From Bariatricus massiliensis (GTDB lineage: Bacteria; Bacillota; Clostridia; Lachnospirales; Lachnospiraceae): 64,000 nucleotides of DNA. Below, piece by piece: positions 1-8,146 of this stretch. The translations under genes and the position numbers were made by a program. The first letter of the stretch is position 1, and each line of letters begins with the position of its first letter. Under the pieces are notes generated by a model. The model saw only the letters and a list, made by a program, of their open reading frames with translations, was not told the DNA's origin and did not search any database. The stretch is from positions 856,260 to 920,259 of the forward strand of contig NZ_LT574837.1 of NCBI RefSeq assembly GCF_900086725.1, written 5' to 3'.

Positions 1-114
1 AATTGCTTCATTTCCTCCGCCGATCAACATCATAATTGATACCGCCGCAAACAGAAATACCATCTTTTTTAATTCTTTCAGCAAAAATATATCTTTCAAT
101 AACATGCCTTTCAT
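1..114 (-). CDS. ABC-2 type transporter permease, N-terminal fragment (runs off window)
   Basis: Reading the minus strand from the ATG at 114 gives about 38 residues beginning MKGMLLKDIFLLKELKK, followed by a hydrophobic stretch. A short basic 'KDxxLLK' start before the first membrane segment is typical of ABC-2 permeases paired with YtrB-like ATPases. Its start overlaps the stop of the ATPase gene by 4 bp (ATGA), so the two are translationally coupled. The rest lies outside the window, so the family call rests on this short stretch and the context. Confidence 0.6.
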   Translation of the reverse strand, partial: MKGMLLKDIFLLKELKKMVFLFAAVSIMMLIGGGNEAI

Positions 115-962
115 ACTCTCTCCCCCTTAATCGTCATCGTGATCACTTCGTCAATATTCCCTTTTTCCACCACAATCTTTGGGTAATTTTCCAGATAAAA
201 CTGCCGCTCATTCGTCAGACAGCTATAACCAAAGGATTCCTTTTTCCTGCGCAGCAGATACTGTTTATCCAGCTTCTCATACTGGTTTTCATCGACTTTT
301 ATCAGTCCATACTTGGCCAGCAGATTGTCTGTCTCCTCATGCAGCACAATTTCTCCTTTATGAATCATATATATGTCATCACATAACCCCTCTAAATCAC
401 TGGAAATGTGAGAGCTTATTAAGATAGAGCGTTCCCCATCCTCCATATAGTCGCGCATGAGTTCTAATATCTCATCCCTCGCCACCACATCAAGACCGGC
501 TGTTGGCTCATCCAATATCAATAATTTCGCCTGATGCCCCATTGCAATTATCACCTTGGCCTTTGCCCGCATCCCACTAGAAAAAGTCTTAATTTTCCTG
601 TCCATAGGAAGACCGAATTGCCTGCATTGTTCTTTGAAGCTATTTTCATTGAATTTCGTATACATATTTTTACATATGCCGCTCACCTCACCCAACGTCA
701 AATACTCACTAAAACTTCCGCTGGAAAGCGCTGCCCCGATACATTCCTTCTCTTCTTTCTCTAACTGTCTCGGATTTTTTCCAAAAACTTTTACTTCACC
801 ACCATCCAAAGCAATCAATCCAAGAATTGCTTTAAACAGTGTCGTCTTTCCGGCGCCGTTCTGTCCAACTACGCCTGTAATACAGCCTTCCTCCAGCTCC
901 ATAGAACAGTTAAGCTGAAACCCCTCATATTTCTTTTGTATGTCGACCGCTTGAATCATCAT
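111..962 (-). CDS. ABC transporter ATP-binding protein (YtrB-like)
   Basis: This 283-residue protein is a single-domain ABC ATPase that would power the permease encoded immediately downstream. Visible motifs are Walker A GQNGAGKTT near residue 33, the signature FSSGMRAKAK, Walker B LLILDEP followed by TAGLD, and the H-loop histidine in LISSHIS. The C-terminal ~70 residues form the extra tail common in GntR-linked exporters. A GGAGGG ribosome-binding site precedes an ATG-ATG start. It follows the GntR gene by 3 bp, so it is part of one operon. The substrate cannot be read from the sequence. Confidence 0.9.
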   Translation of the reverse strand: MMIQAVDIQKKYEGFQLNCSMELEEGCITGVVGQNGAGKTTLFKAILGLIALDGGEVKVFGKNPRQLEKEEKECIGAALSSGSFSEYLTLGEVSGICKNMYTKFNENSFKEQCRQFGLPMDRKIKTFSSGMRAKAKVIIAMGHQAKLLILDEPTAGLDVVARDEILELMRDYMEDGERSILISSHISSDLEGLCDDIYMIHKGEIVLHEETDNLLAKYGLIKVDENQYEKLDKQYLLRRKKESFGYSCLTNERQFYLENYPKIVVEKGNIDEVITMTIKGERV

Positions 963-965
963 AAT

Positions 966-1337
966 CTATCCCTCCAAAATTAAATTAAACAACTCGGTTA
1001 ATTCCTCATCTTTCATACCACATCTTCTGCCCTTCAGAATGGCCAGTTCTAAATCGGCTTCAATCTCCTTGCGCTGTTCCTCCATGATAAGCTCCTGATT
1101 CATCCCTGCCACATAACTTCCTTTTCCATGTACAGTGATGATAAACGCCTCTTCCTCCAGCGCGTCATATGCTTTCTTAACCGTCAACGCACTGATTTTC
1201 AATTCTTTCGAAAGAGAACGTACAGAAGGCAGCATATCATGTTCCTTCAACTCCCCACTGACCACAAGCGACTTTATCTGGTCGATAATCTGCTCATATA
1301 TCGGCTGCTGGGAAGAATTATTGATAATTATCTTCAT
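966..1337 (-). CDS. GntR-family transcriptional regulator, YtrA subfamily
   Basis: At 123 residues this is the short YtrA-type GntR: an N-terminal winged helix (residues ~10-75, with QPIYEQIIDQIK and LPSVRSLSKEL) and only a short C-terminal dimerisation tail with no ligand-binding domain. It is the first gene of the operon with the ABC ATPase and permease, the usual arrangement for autorepressed envelope-stress exporters. The start ATG has a good AGGAGG site 5-10 bp upstream. An imperfect palindrome overlapping its promoter (1362-1384) is the likely operator. Confidence 0.9.
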   Translation of the reverse strand: MKIIINNSSQQPIYEQIIDQIKSLVVSGELKEHDMLPSVRSLSKELKISALTVKKAYDALEEEAFIITVHGKGSYVAGMNQELIMEEQRKEIEADLELAILKGRRCGMKDEELTELFNLILEG

Positions 1338-1361
1338 CTCATTTCCTCCTGTTCTATAAAC

Positions 1362-1390
1362 AGTGTATAACAGTATATAACACTTGTCAA
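1362..1390 (-). promoter_or_regulatory. Promoter and putative GntR operator of the ABC operon
   Basis: On the minus strand there is TTGACA (1385-1390), a 17-bp spacer and TACACT (1362-1367). The whole spacer and -10 are covered by an imperfect palindrome with arms AGTGT...ACACT (1362-1384). Because the first gene is a YtrA-type repressor, autoregulation through this site is the natural inference. Confidence 0.65.
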
Positions 1391-1488
1391 TAGCTTTTCA
1401 AAAATTCCCAAAAAATAACACCCCTCATATCCCTCACCCCTATAGCATCCCCCACCAAACCATGATACAATGAGCGCATAGCGACGAA

Positions 1489-2118
1489 CGCAGATTAGAA
1501 AAAGAGGCCGTTGGCTGCTGGCAGACATAAGGACTCCTTTTCTAATCTATGTGAGTGCAACGGACACTGAGCAAGCTTGCTTGCGAAGTGAGCGTTCGTC
1601 GCGGACGATATGTACGCAGATTAGAAAAAGAGGCCGTTGGCTGCTGGCAGACATAAGGACTCTTATTCTAATCTATGTGAGTGCAACGGACACTGAGCAA
1701 GCTTGCTTGCGAAGTGGGCGTTCGTCGCGGACGATATGTACGCAGATTAGAAAAAGAGGCCGTTGGCTGCTGGCAGACATAAGGACTCTTATTCTAATCT
1801 ATGTGAGTGCAACGGACACTGAGCAAGCTTGCTTGCGAAGTGGGCGTTCGTCGCGGACGGTATGTACGCAGATTAGAAAAAGAGGCCGTTGGCTGCTGGC
1901 AGACATAAGGACTCTTATTCTAATCTATGTGAGTGCAACGGACACTGAGCAAGCTTGCTTGCGAAGTGGGCGTTCGTCGCGGACGATATGAACGCAGATT
2001 AGAAAAAGAGGCCGTTGGCTGCTGGCAGACATAAGGACTCTTATTCTAATCTATGTGAGTGCAACGGACACTGAGCAAGCTTGCTTGCGAAGTGGGCATT
2101 CGTCGCGGACGGTATGTA
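1489..2118. repeat. Five tandem copies of a 126-bp hairpin-forming repeat
   Basis: Unit starts are at 1489, 1615, 1741, 1867 and 1993; each unit is exactly 126 bp, and a partial copy of about 8 bp begins at 2119. Copies differ at only a few positions. Inside each unit are paired arms AGATTAGAAAAAGAG and CTCTTATTCTAATCT (one mismatch in most copies), a palindrome GCAAGCTTGC, and a CGTTCGTCG segment complementary to the CGACGAACG just left of the first unit. Because 126 is a multiple of three, a spurious ORF stays open through the array. No gene is supported here; it fills the gap between the GntR promoter and the next gene. Confidence 0.95.
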
Positions 2119-2160
2119 CGCAGATTCAGCATATTCCCCCATATTTAAAGGAGTTCTACC

Positions 2161-3288
2161 ATGAAGTTTACTGAAAAATCTCTTTCTCTTTCCCGGCGCT
2201 TTATATTCAGTATCCTATCGGCATGTGTAAGCCTGCTGCTTCTTTTTGCTGCCCAGTCATCTTCCGCTTTTTCGAACTGGTATAGTGAGCATATCTATAA
2301 AATGCTGGTAAGTACTTATGGACGTGCAACGGGTCTTCTACCATTTTCCTTGGCGGAACTTTTACTCTATCTTTCCGCCGGAGTTTTTTTAGCATCGCTG
2401 TTGTATCTTCTTGCAAAAACAATCCGTAAAAAAGCTGGATGGAATAACTGGAAGAATTTCGGTCTCAATCTCTTGGCTGCCGCCGCCTCTTTGTTTCTGC
2501 TCTATACACTGTGCTGTGGTATCAACTACGGACGTACCTCTTTTTCCGAGACGGCGAGTCTGGAAAATGTGTCCTATACAGCAGAGGAACTGTCTGCCGT
2601 CTGTAAAATACTGGCTGAAAAGACGAATGAACTTTCGGAAAAGATGACTAGGGCAGAAGATCGCACTGCGCTTATGGGCTCCTCCATAAATGAGCAGGCC
2701 CAATCAGCCATGGAACATCTGGGGACCCTCTATCCAGAACTGTCCGGATATTATCCCCGCCCCAAAGGCCTAACTTTCCCGGCATTTCTCTCGATCCAGA
2801 ACCTGTCCGGCATCTATTCACCTTTTACAATAGAAGCCAACTATAACAGTGCCATGACAGAATACAATCTTCCCTTCACTGCCTGCCACGAACTCTCGCA
2901 TCTGAGAGGCTTTATGCAGGAGGAAGAAGCCAACTTTATCGCTTGGCTGGCCTGCATCAATTCAGAGGAGGACACATTTCAGTACAGCGGCTACCTCATG
3001 GGATGGCTCTATGCGTCAAATCAACTCTATAAGATTGATTATGATGCCTACCGAAATACATATGACAGTCTGTCGCCGGACGTCCGCGCCGACTTAAATG
3101 CGAACAACCAATTCTGGGAACAATATGAGGGACAAATAGCAGAAGTGTCCAATCAGATAAATGACAGTTACTTAAAGGCCAACGGGCAGACCGACGGAGT
3201 ACAGAGCTATGACCGTATGGTCGACTTAATCATGTCACATTATTGGGATTACATAAGTAACACGGAAAAAGAGCCGATGCAAAAGTAA
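2161..3288 (+). CDS. DUF3810 family membrane protein with HExxH motif
   Basis: This 375-residue protein has two or three membrane segments in its first ~125 residues, then a soluble domain. The soluble part contains HELSHLRGF near residue 244 followed by EEEANFIAW, which is the zinc-metallopeptidase-like HExxH plus downstream glutamate pattern of the DUF3810 family. The active site would face outside if the usual topology applies, but activity has not been shown from sequence. The start has AAAGGAG 8 bp upstream and sits right after the tandem repeats. It appears monocistronic, with a hairpin overlapping its stop codon. Confidence 0.8.
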   Translation: MKFTEKSLSLSRRFIFSILSACVSLLLLFAAQSSSAFSNWYSEHIYKMLVSTYGRATGLLPFSLAELLLYLSAGVFLASLLYLLAKTIRKKAGWNNWKNFGLNLLAAAASLFLLYTLCCGINYGRTSFSETASLENVSYTAEELSAVCKILAEKTNELSEKMTRAEDRTALMGSSINEQAQSAMEHLGTLYPELSGYYPRPKGLTFPAFLSIQNLSGIYSPFTIEANYNSAMTEYNLPFTACHELSHLRGFMQEEEANFIAWLACINSEEDTFQYSGYLMGWLYASNQLYKIDYDAYRNTYDSLSPDVRADLNANNQFWEQYEGQIAEVSNQINDSYLKANGQTDGVQSYDRMVDLIMSHYWDYISNTEKEPMQK

Positions 3289-3322
3289 GTTGACCTGTCA
3301 ACTTTTGCATCAGCTCTCGGCT
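3270..3322 (+). terminator. Long hairpin overlapping the DUF3810 stop codon
   Basis: GATGCAAAAGT...GTTGAC pairs with GTCAACTTTTGCATC, extended by GAGC/GCTC, with the TAA stop inside the left arm. There is no immediate T-run, so it may be a terminator or an mRNA-stabilising structure. Confidence 0.5.
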
Positions 3323-3361
3323 GACTTCCATTTCATCAAAACATCATTCTTTGTGTCTTTT

Positions 3362-3445
3362 TTACTCGGACATCACGTACATCATACCCCCGGCCATAAT
3401 TAGCATCGCTGCCGCCAAAACGGCCATACCCAGAATAAATTCCAT
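3362..3445 (-). CDS. 27-residue hydrophobic membrane peptide
   Basis: A 27-codon ORF reads MEFILGMAVLAAAMLIMAG and continues GMMYVMSE before TAA. It is preceded by a near-perfect TAAGGAGGTG ribosome-binding site 4-5 bp before ATG, which is stronger than chance would give for such a short frame. The peptide is a single predicted membrane span, with no signal cleavage site. It lies between two genes on the other strand and has its own AT-rich upstream region. I do not recognise the family; small single-span modulators of transporters or stress peptides look like this, but no function can be assigned. Confidence 0.6.
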   Translation of the reverse strand: MEFILGMAVLAAAMLIMAGGMMYVMSE

Positions 3446-3581
3446 AAATGCACCTCCTTAATCTAATCTTCTATTGTCTTTTCTTTGTTCTCGTTTTATA
3501 ATTGTATTATATTAGCTTGAAAAGTAGAATGCATTCACTATTTCACCACTTTTTATCAATATTTTGTCAAGGAGCGGGCCC

Positions 3582-4478
3582 ATGAAAAAAATTCCATTTT
3601 TGATAGATTATACGACCAATCAGGAAACGCAGCGGCATGGCAACAGTGACCTTCCCATCGGGGTCTACCATTTTCATCTCAGTTCCTACGAAGCAGGATA
3701 TACGCCGTGGCACTGGCATAAGGAGGTGGAGCTTTATTTTGTCTTAGAAGGAGCCATCCGGCTGAATACTACCTCCGGCGAATTTATACTAAAAGAAAAT
3801 GAAGGCTGTTTTATCAATTCAAACTGCCTTCATTCTATGCACCCCTACGAATGTGGGGACGTTATATTTCAATCCCTTGTTTTTGATCCACTTATTATTT
3901 CAAGCAGCATTTCTCTCTTATTTGATGAAAAATATTTATACCCGCTGCTGAAAAGCAAGAACATCCCTTGCATCATTATTGATTATAGCTGTCCTTATCA
4001 CAGTACTATCTACGAGAAAGTGAGCCAAATCGTTTTCCTACATAAAAAGCAAGAATTTGGTTATGAAATCACAACCCGCAATTCGCTCTCCGAAATATGG
4101 CTGAATCTTCTCGCTCTTGCCAGAAATGATATTGAAAATGCTCCTGCCGGAGCAGATTTGGACTATCTGAGGATTCACGCTATGCTTTCCTATATTCACG
4201 AGAATTATGCCAGCGATTTGACCTCCGAAGACATTGCCGCCTCGGCCTCCGTCAGTGTCAGCGAATGCTGCCGCTGCTTTCAACGGTGTCTGAAGCAGAC
4301 TCCCTTCGACTATGTGATAGAATACCGCATCCATCGTGCAGCCGAACTGCTTCTTGATACTGACCGGCCTATCTCCGACATCTGTATCGATGCAGGTTTT
4401 AACAGCAGCAGCTATTTCAGTAATAAATTCAAATCCATAATCGGAATGTCTCCCCGGGAATACCGCAGGCGGAAATAA
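3582..4478 (+). CDS. AraC-family transcriptional regulator with cupin sensor domain
   Basis: About 298 residues. The N-terminal half is an AraC-type cupin with HWHKEVELYFVLEG near residues 45-58. The C-terminal ~100 residues carry the two helix-turn-helix motifs, ending with the family hallmark DAGFNSSSYFSNKFK and the G-MSPREYR tail. The ATG at 3582 is chosen over an upstream TTG at 3564 because AAGGAG lies 7 bp before it; the TTG frame overlaps that site. Cupin-AraC proteins in Clostridia usually sense sugars or glycosides, but no sugar genes adjoin it, so the target is unknown. Confidence 0.88.
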   Translation: MKKIPFLIDYTTNQETQRHGNSDLPIGVYHFHLSSYEAGYTPWHWHKEVELYFVLEGAIRLNTTSGEFILKENEGCFINSNCLHSMHPYECGDVIFQSLVFDPLIISSSISLLFDEKYLYPLLKSKNIPCIIIDYSCPYHSTIYEKVSQIVFLHKKQEFGYEITTRNSLSEIWLNLLALARNDIENAPAGADLDYLRIHAMLSYIHENYASDLTSEDIAASASVSVSECCRCFQRCLKQTPFDYVIEYRIHRAAELLLDTDRPISDICIDAGFNSSSYFSNKFKSIIGMSPREYRRRK

Positions 4479-4485
4479 TTTCCGC

Positions 4486-6069
4486 TCATTTTCGGAAATG
4501 TATATTGGTGAGGCATATCCACAGCGCGATGCCTAGAGCCAGCAAGTATCCTATCGCTCCCAAAGCCGGGATTCCCCATAGTTTCGGCTGCATATCGGTC
4601 GTACATATAATGCTGGAGCTAATGAGGAGGGCGGTCACAAGGAAGCCCAGTACCAGTCTTTTGACAATCCTTGTAAGCACTTCATTCAAGTCCTCGGTGG
4701 CATGTAGATCCAGATTAATTCGATTTTGCCCCTTGATGAACCCCCGCAGGATATCCGCCGTCAGGGCCGGTATATCCAAGGCTTTATGGAAAGAACGGTA
4801 CACACTTTTCCCACTGTTTCTAAGCTCCTGTTTCCAATTACCCTCGGAAAACAGATTGAAGGCCGTGCGGGCTGTCGCCACCTCCACCATATTTATTTCA
4901 GGACTGATGTCGGCTATGACACCTTCCATGTGGCTCATGCCTCTGGCTAACATGGTAAGTCCGTGAGGCATAGTGATTTTATTCTCCTTCATGACCTCCA
5001 TCAAGTCTTCCATAATCTTGGCCACTTTGATTTTTCCGATATCCACAGTCCCATATTTTGTCAGCAGGCTGCCGATATCGCTATAAAGCCTGCTTTGATC
5101 CGGCTTCTCATTGAATTCTCCAAGCGCCATCACCGCCTCCAGAATCCTGCCAACATCATTCTCTGCGACTCCCCGGACTGCACTGGATATCAGTTCTTTA
5201 TCACGTACAGACAAACGTCCCATCATCCCCATGTCAATCCAGATGATTTTACCATCTCTCACCTTCACATTGCCGGGATGAGGGTCTGCATGGAAGAAGC
5301 CGTCCTCCATAATCTGCTTGACATAATTGTCCGCCAGCTTGGCCCCCACTTCCTTCAAATCATATCCGTCTTCTTGAAGGCGTTCCTTTTCATCGACTCC
5401 GCAGCCGTCAATGTATTCCATCACCAAGATTTGACTGGTAGAATGCTCCCGGTACAAAGTAGGTACGGCGACGAACTGCACATCCTTATTAAGCCTTGCA
5501 AACTCTTCCATATTGGAAGCTTCTGTAAGGAAATTCATCTCTTCCTGCGCCACGTTCCATAGTTCGTCGAGCACCAAATCTAAATCTACCAGCCCTTTCA
5601 TATTTACCGGCGGCAAGAACTTCACCGCACGGTGCAAGAGCCCGATATCTCTGGACATAGTTTCATAAATACCTTGACGCTGTACCTTCACCACGACCTG
5701 CTCCCCCGTCTTCAGCACAGCCCGGTGTACCTGTGCTATGGACGCAGAACCAAGCGGCTCCTTCTCAAGCTCTTGAAATATTTCTTCTGCTGGGCAGGCA
5801 CAAGAACTCTCGATGACCTCCTTCACTTGTGCAAAAGGCATGGGCGCCACTTCCGAGCGAAGGCGCATCAGCTCGTCACAATACCGTTTGGGAAGTATGT
5901 CTGAATGCATAGACATAATCTGGCCCAGTTTAATATACGTAGGCCCTAAATCTTCCAAAATCAAACGCAGCTTTTCTGGCGTGACCCCTCTAGCGATACT
6001 ATGTTTTCTTAAGACTGCTGTTATTTCTCTAAGTCTGGTACCATACTCTGTCGTCGCTTTGTTACTCAT
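4486..6069 (-). CDS. AarF/ABC1/UbiB-family atypical kinase, membrane-anchored
   Basis: A 527-residue protein with the ABC1/UbiB kinase-like fold: the KxGQ motif in YIKLGQIMSM near residue 52, the alanine-rich nucleotide loop in GSASIAQVH, the lysine in VVVKVQ, the catalytic-loop HADPHPGN and the metal-binding DMG motif. Two hydrophobic C-terminal helices (about residues 470-520) anchor it in the membrane. UbiB relatives assist isoprenoid-quinone metabolism in respiring bacteria; in an anaerobe without obvious ubiquinone genes the role is more likely general isoprenoid or lipid homeostasis. The gene lies 57 bp downstream of a phasin-like gene, probably one operon. Confidence 0.88.
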   Translation of the reverse strand: MSNKATTEYGTRLREITAVLRKHSIARGVTPEKLRLILEDLGPTYIKLGQIMSMHSDILPKRYCDELMRLRSEVAPMPFAQVKEVIESSCACPAEEIFQELEKEPLGSASIAQVHRAVLKTGEQVVVKVQRQGIYETMSRDIGLLHRAVKFLPPVNMKGLVDLDLVLDELWNVAQEEMNFLTEASNMEEFARLNKDVQFVAVPTLYREHSTSQILVMEYIDGCGVDEKERLQEDGYDLKEVGAKLADNYVKQIMEDGFFHADPHPGNVKVRDGKIIWIDMGMMGRLSVRDKELISSAVRGVAENDVGRILEAVMALGEFNEKPDQSRLYSDIGSLLTKYGTVDIGKIKVAKIMEDLMEVMKENKITMPHGLTMLARGMSHMEGVIADISPEINMVEVATARTAFNLFSEGNWKQELRNSGKSVYRSFHKALDIPALTADILRGFIKGQNRINLDLHATEDLNEVLTRIVKRLVLGFLVTALLISSSIICTTDMQPKLWGIPALGAIGYLLALGIALWICLTNIHFRK

Positions 6070-6126
6070 TTGCTCCCTCTTTCAATTACAGCGAAGGCTC
6101 CCGCCTTCGCTGCCAATCTTGTTATT

Positions 6127-6576
6127 CTATTCTTCCACTTTCTCCTCACAGCTGCAGGCAGGTTCTTCTTCTGTCCCAGCATCACAGCTGCAGGCAGGCT
6201 CTTCTTCCGTCTCAGCATCACAGCTGCAGGCAGATTCCTCTTCTGCTTTCTCCTCACAGCCGCAGGAGTTCTCAGCCTCCGCCTCCATACCTGCAATCTG
6301 CTCTTTCAACTGCGCAAGCTGCTCCGGCGTCATCTTGTCCAGTAATTCGCTCAATTCTTCCGGGGAGGAAGGCTTTACATTCACCGTCACATTCTCCTTT
6401 ACGGCCTTTTTCACCGTGTGCTTCAATTCTTCATTGAGCACCTTGCCCTGTTCTACCGTAATCTCACCCTTTTTTACCAGTTCCTCAAGAATCTCTTTTG
6501 ATTTCTCCGCCGTTGTCGCAAGTGCGCCAACACCTGCCAGCATTACTTTCTTCAAATTTTCTCCTAAATTATCCAT
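6127..6576 (-). CDS. Phasin-like coiled-coil protein with Cys-rich acidic tail repeats
   Basis: 149 residues. The first ~80 residues resemble the phasin/PhaF-like helical family often found beside ABC1 kinases (MDNLGENLKKVMLAGVGA, then amphipathic helices with ITVEQGKVLNEEL). The tail is a low-complexity acidic region with a 12-residue repeat of type ACSCDAETEEEP, copied about two and a half times, giving CSC pairs on a highly acidic background. AAAGGAG lies 8 bp before the ATG. Its position directly before the AarF-like kinase suggests they act together. The tail could bind metal or be redox-active; that is inference. Confidence 0.7.
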   Translation of the reverse strand: MDNLGENLKKVMLAGVGALATTAEKSKEILEELVKKGEITVEQGKVLNEELKHTVKKAVKENVTVNVKPSSPEELSELLDKMTPEQLAQLKEQIAGMEAEAENSCGCEEKAEEESACSCDAETEEEPACSCDAGTEEEPACSCEEKVEE

Positions 6577-6607
6577 ACTCTTTCTCTCCTTTCACTTACG
6601 CCTTTCG

Positions 6608-7642
6608 TTAAGCAGTAAACAGTGCCGCTATCTTAGGAAGGAATATAATTCCTCCGATGACCGCCGCAGTCACAGCGGCAATCAACACTGCCCCGGCCGC
6701 CGTATCCTTAGCAAGCTTCGCCCTGCGCTTCTGATCCCTCGTCACCAAATCTACCACAGCCTCCACCGCAGTGTTGACCATCTCAAGCGAAATGACCAGT
6801 GCGCATAATATCAGGCAGATACACCACTCTGTAATTGAGATATTCAGTGTGATGCCAAACACTACCACAAGCCCAAGCGCAGAATAGTGAATCATCAGAT
6901 TCCGCTCTGTCTTAAGTCCCGCGATAATCCCCTCGAACGCATAGCGGAAACTTCGAATAAGGGGCGGTATCCTGATATCTTCCATCTGCTCCAAAGCAGG
7001 CACGCCCTTTTCGAAATATTTCTTGGCAATGGAGGTATAAATAATCAAATACACCAATGCCGCCAGAAAACCGCCTGCCACATCCGTCCCATAATGAACG
7101 CCGAAATATATACGGCTTGTCCCTACAAGGAAAATTACAGCCATGCACACTATCGTTCCTACCACTTTTACTGTGCGCTTCTTCTTAGTCTGCCAAAACA
7201 GAAAAATAATAAAACCATAAAACGCTGCCGCCACCATGGCATGTCCACTAGGGAAACTATAACCGGTCTCAAGAATCAGCCTATGTTCCTCTGGCGGCCT
7301 CTCCCGCATAATCCACCCCTTGGCGGACAGATTCAAAAGTACTGCCAGCACAAGATTTACAAATAGAACTATTAAATATTTCCTCTGCCGCAGTATATGA
7401 ATCATCATCATACTGATAATAAGCATGACCAGAGGATGCACCAGATTATTAACTACACGGAAGAACCCAGTCAGAAACGGGCACTGCATCGACTGAACCG
7501 CACCAGAAAGAGCAGCATCCACCGCCTCCAGCCGGTAATTGCCCTTCACATCCAGCAAAAGAATGAGAAAGAGCAGCGCCCCTACTGTCAGAACTGTTAA
7601 CTTTTGTATTCTGGCCTTAATTTTCTGTCTTTCATCCCCCAT
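6608..7642 (-). CDS. PAP2 phosphatase - undecaprenol kinase (DagK) fusion protein
   Basis: 344 residues joining two enzymes of lipid-carrier metabolism. Residues ~1-205 are a PAP2 lipid phosphatase with all three motifs: KGWIMRERP, FPSGH, and SRIYFGVHYGTD. Residues ~225-344 are a DagK-family integral membrane kinase with SFRYAFEGI, the E-NTAVEAVVD metal/ATP motif and KDTAAGAVL. The kinase would phosphorylate undecaprenol and the phosphatase would remove phosphate from undecaprenyl pyrophosphate or related lipids, so both activities supply or balance the cell-wall lipid carrier at the membrane. GGTGGG precedes the ATG. Catalytic residues look intact in both halves. Confidence 0.9.
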   Translation of the reverse strand: MGDERQKIKARIQKLTVLTVGALLFLILLLDVKGNYRLEAVDAALSGAVQSMQCPFLTGFFRVVNNLVHPLVMLIISMMMIHILRQRKYLIVLFVNLVLAVLLNLSAKGWIMRERPPEEHRLILETGYSFPSGHAMVAAAFYGFIIFLFWQTKKKRTVKVVGTIVCMAVIFLVGTSRIYFGVHYGTDVAGGFLAALVYLIIYTSIAKKYFEKGVPALEQMEDIRIPPLIRSFRYAFEGIIAGLKTERNLMIHYSALGLVVVFGITLNISITEWCICLILCALVISLEMVNTAVEAVVDLVTRDQKRRAKLAKDTAAGAVLIAAVTAAVIGGIIFLPKIAALFTA

Positions 7643-7684
7643 GGTATCCCACCTTTAAACTCATAACTTTCCTCTATTATACCA

Positions 7685-8146
7685 CTAAACATGAAATACA
7701 TAAATACATTTCTCCCTATCGCCATTCAAGTACATCTCACAACCTTCTGGCAAACGGGCAATCTCTTTTAGCTTGCCGCCTGCATACTCACAAGTCTTTC
7801 TGGATGCCATATTGTCAGGACTACAGGTGATAATCAGTTCCTTCATATCGTGTTTTCGGGCTAAGGCAAATAGAAGCAGGCAGGCCTTTCCCGCATAGTG
7901 GCTGCCTCTGTATGCTTCCTTTACAGCATACCCAATATTTCCTCCGTAATATGTATTCTCATTATATCCTACCCGGAAATCACATGTCCCCACCTCCGTG
8001 CCATCCAGCAGACAAATAGTAAAATAATAGGCTGGAACCCACCCTTTTACTACATCCGCTTCTGCCGTCCTGTCAAGTCTGAGGAATATTTCCGTATTCT
8101 TTAACGATTCTGTATCATAAAATATAGGATTATTTCTTCTTATCAC
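7685..8146 (-). CDS. GNAT-family N-acetyltransferase
   Basis: 153 residues with the GNAT fold: GNIGYAVKEAYRGSHYAGKA is the acetyl-CoA binding region (here variant, with Y-G-H in place of the usual G-x-G), followed by ELIITCSPDNMASRKTCEYAGG, typical of RimJ/RimL-type members. A GTG start is used, with GAGGAA 7 bp upstream and inside the end of the preceding M50-like gene (17-bp overlap), implying coupling. Substrate unknown. Confidence 0.8.
   Translation of the reverse strand: MIRRNNPIFYDTESLKNTEIFLRLDRTAEADVVKGWVPAYYFTICLLDGTEVGTCDFRVGYNENTYYGGNIGYAVKEAYRGSHYAGKACLLLFALARKHDMKELIITCSPDNMASRKTCEYAGGKLKEIARLPEGCEMYLNGDREKCIYVFHV

Noticed and set aside
1551..1991. Long ORF encoding 42-residue tandem repeats
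   Set aside because: It is open only because the DNA repeat unit is 126 bp; there is no ribosome-binding site, it ends where one copy has TGA in place of TGT, and composition is unlike a protein gene.
1489..2118. CRISPR array
   Set aside because: The repeats are directly adjacent with no variable spacers, and there are no cas genes.
5813..6808. 331-residue ORF on the plus strand
   Set aside because: Antisense shadow over the AarF and phasin-like genes; low-complexity Ser/Ala product from the repeat tail, no ribosome-binding site.
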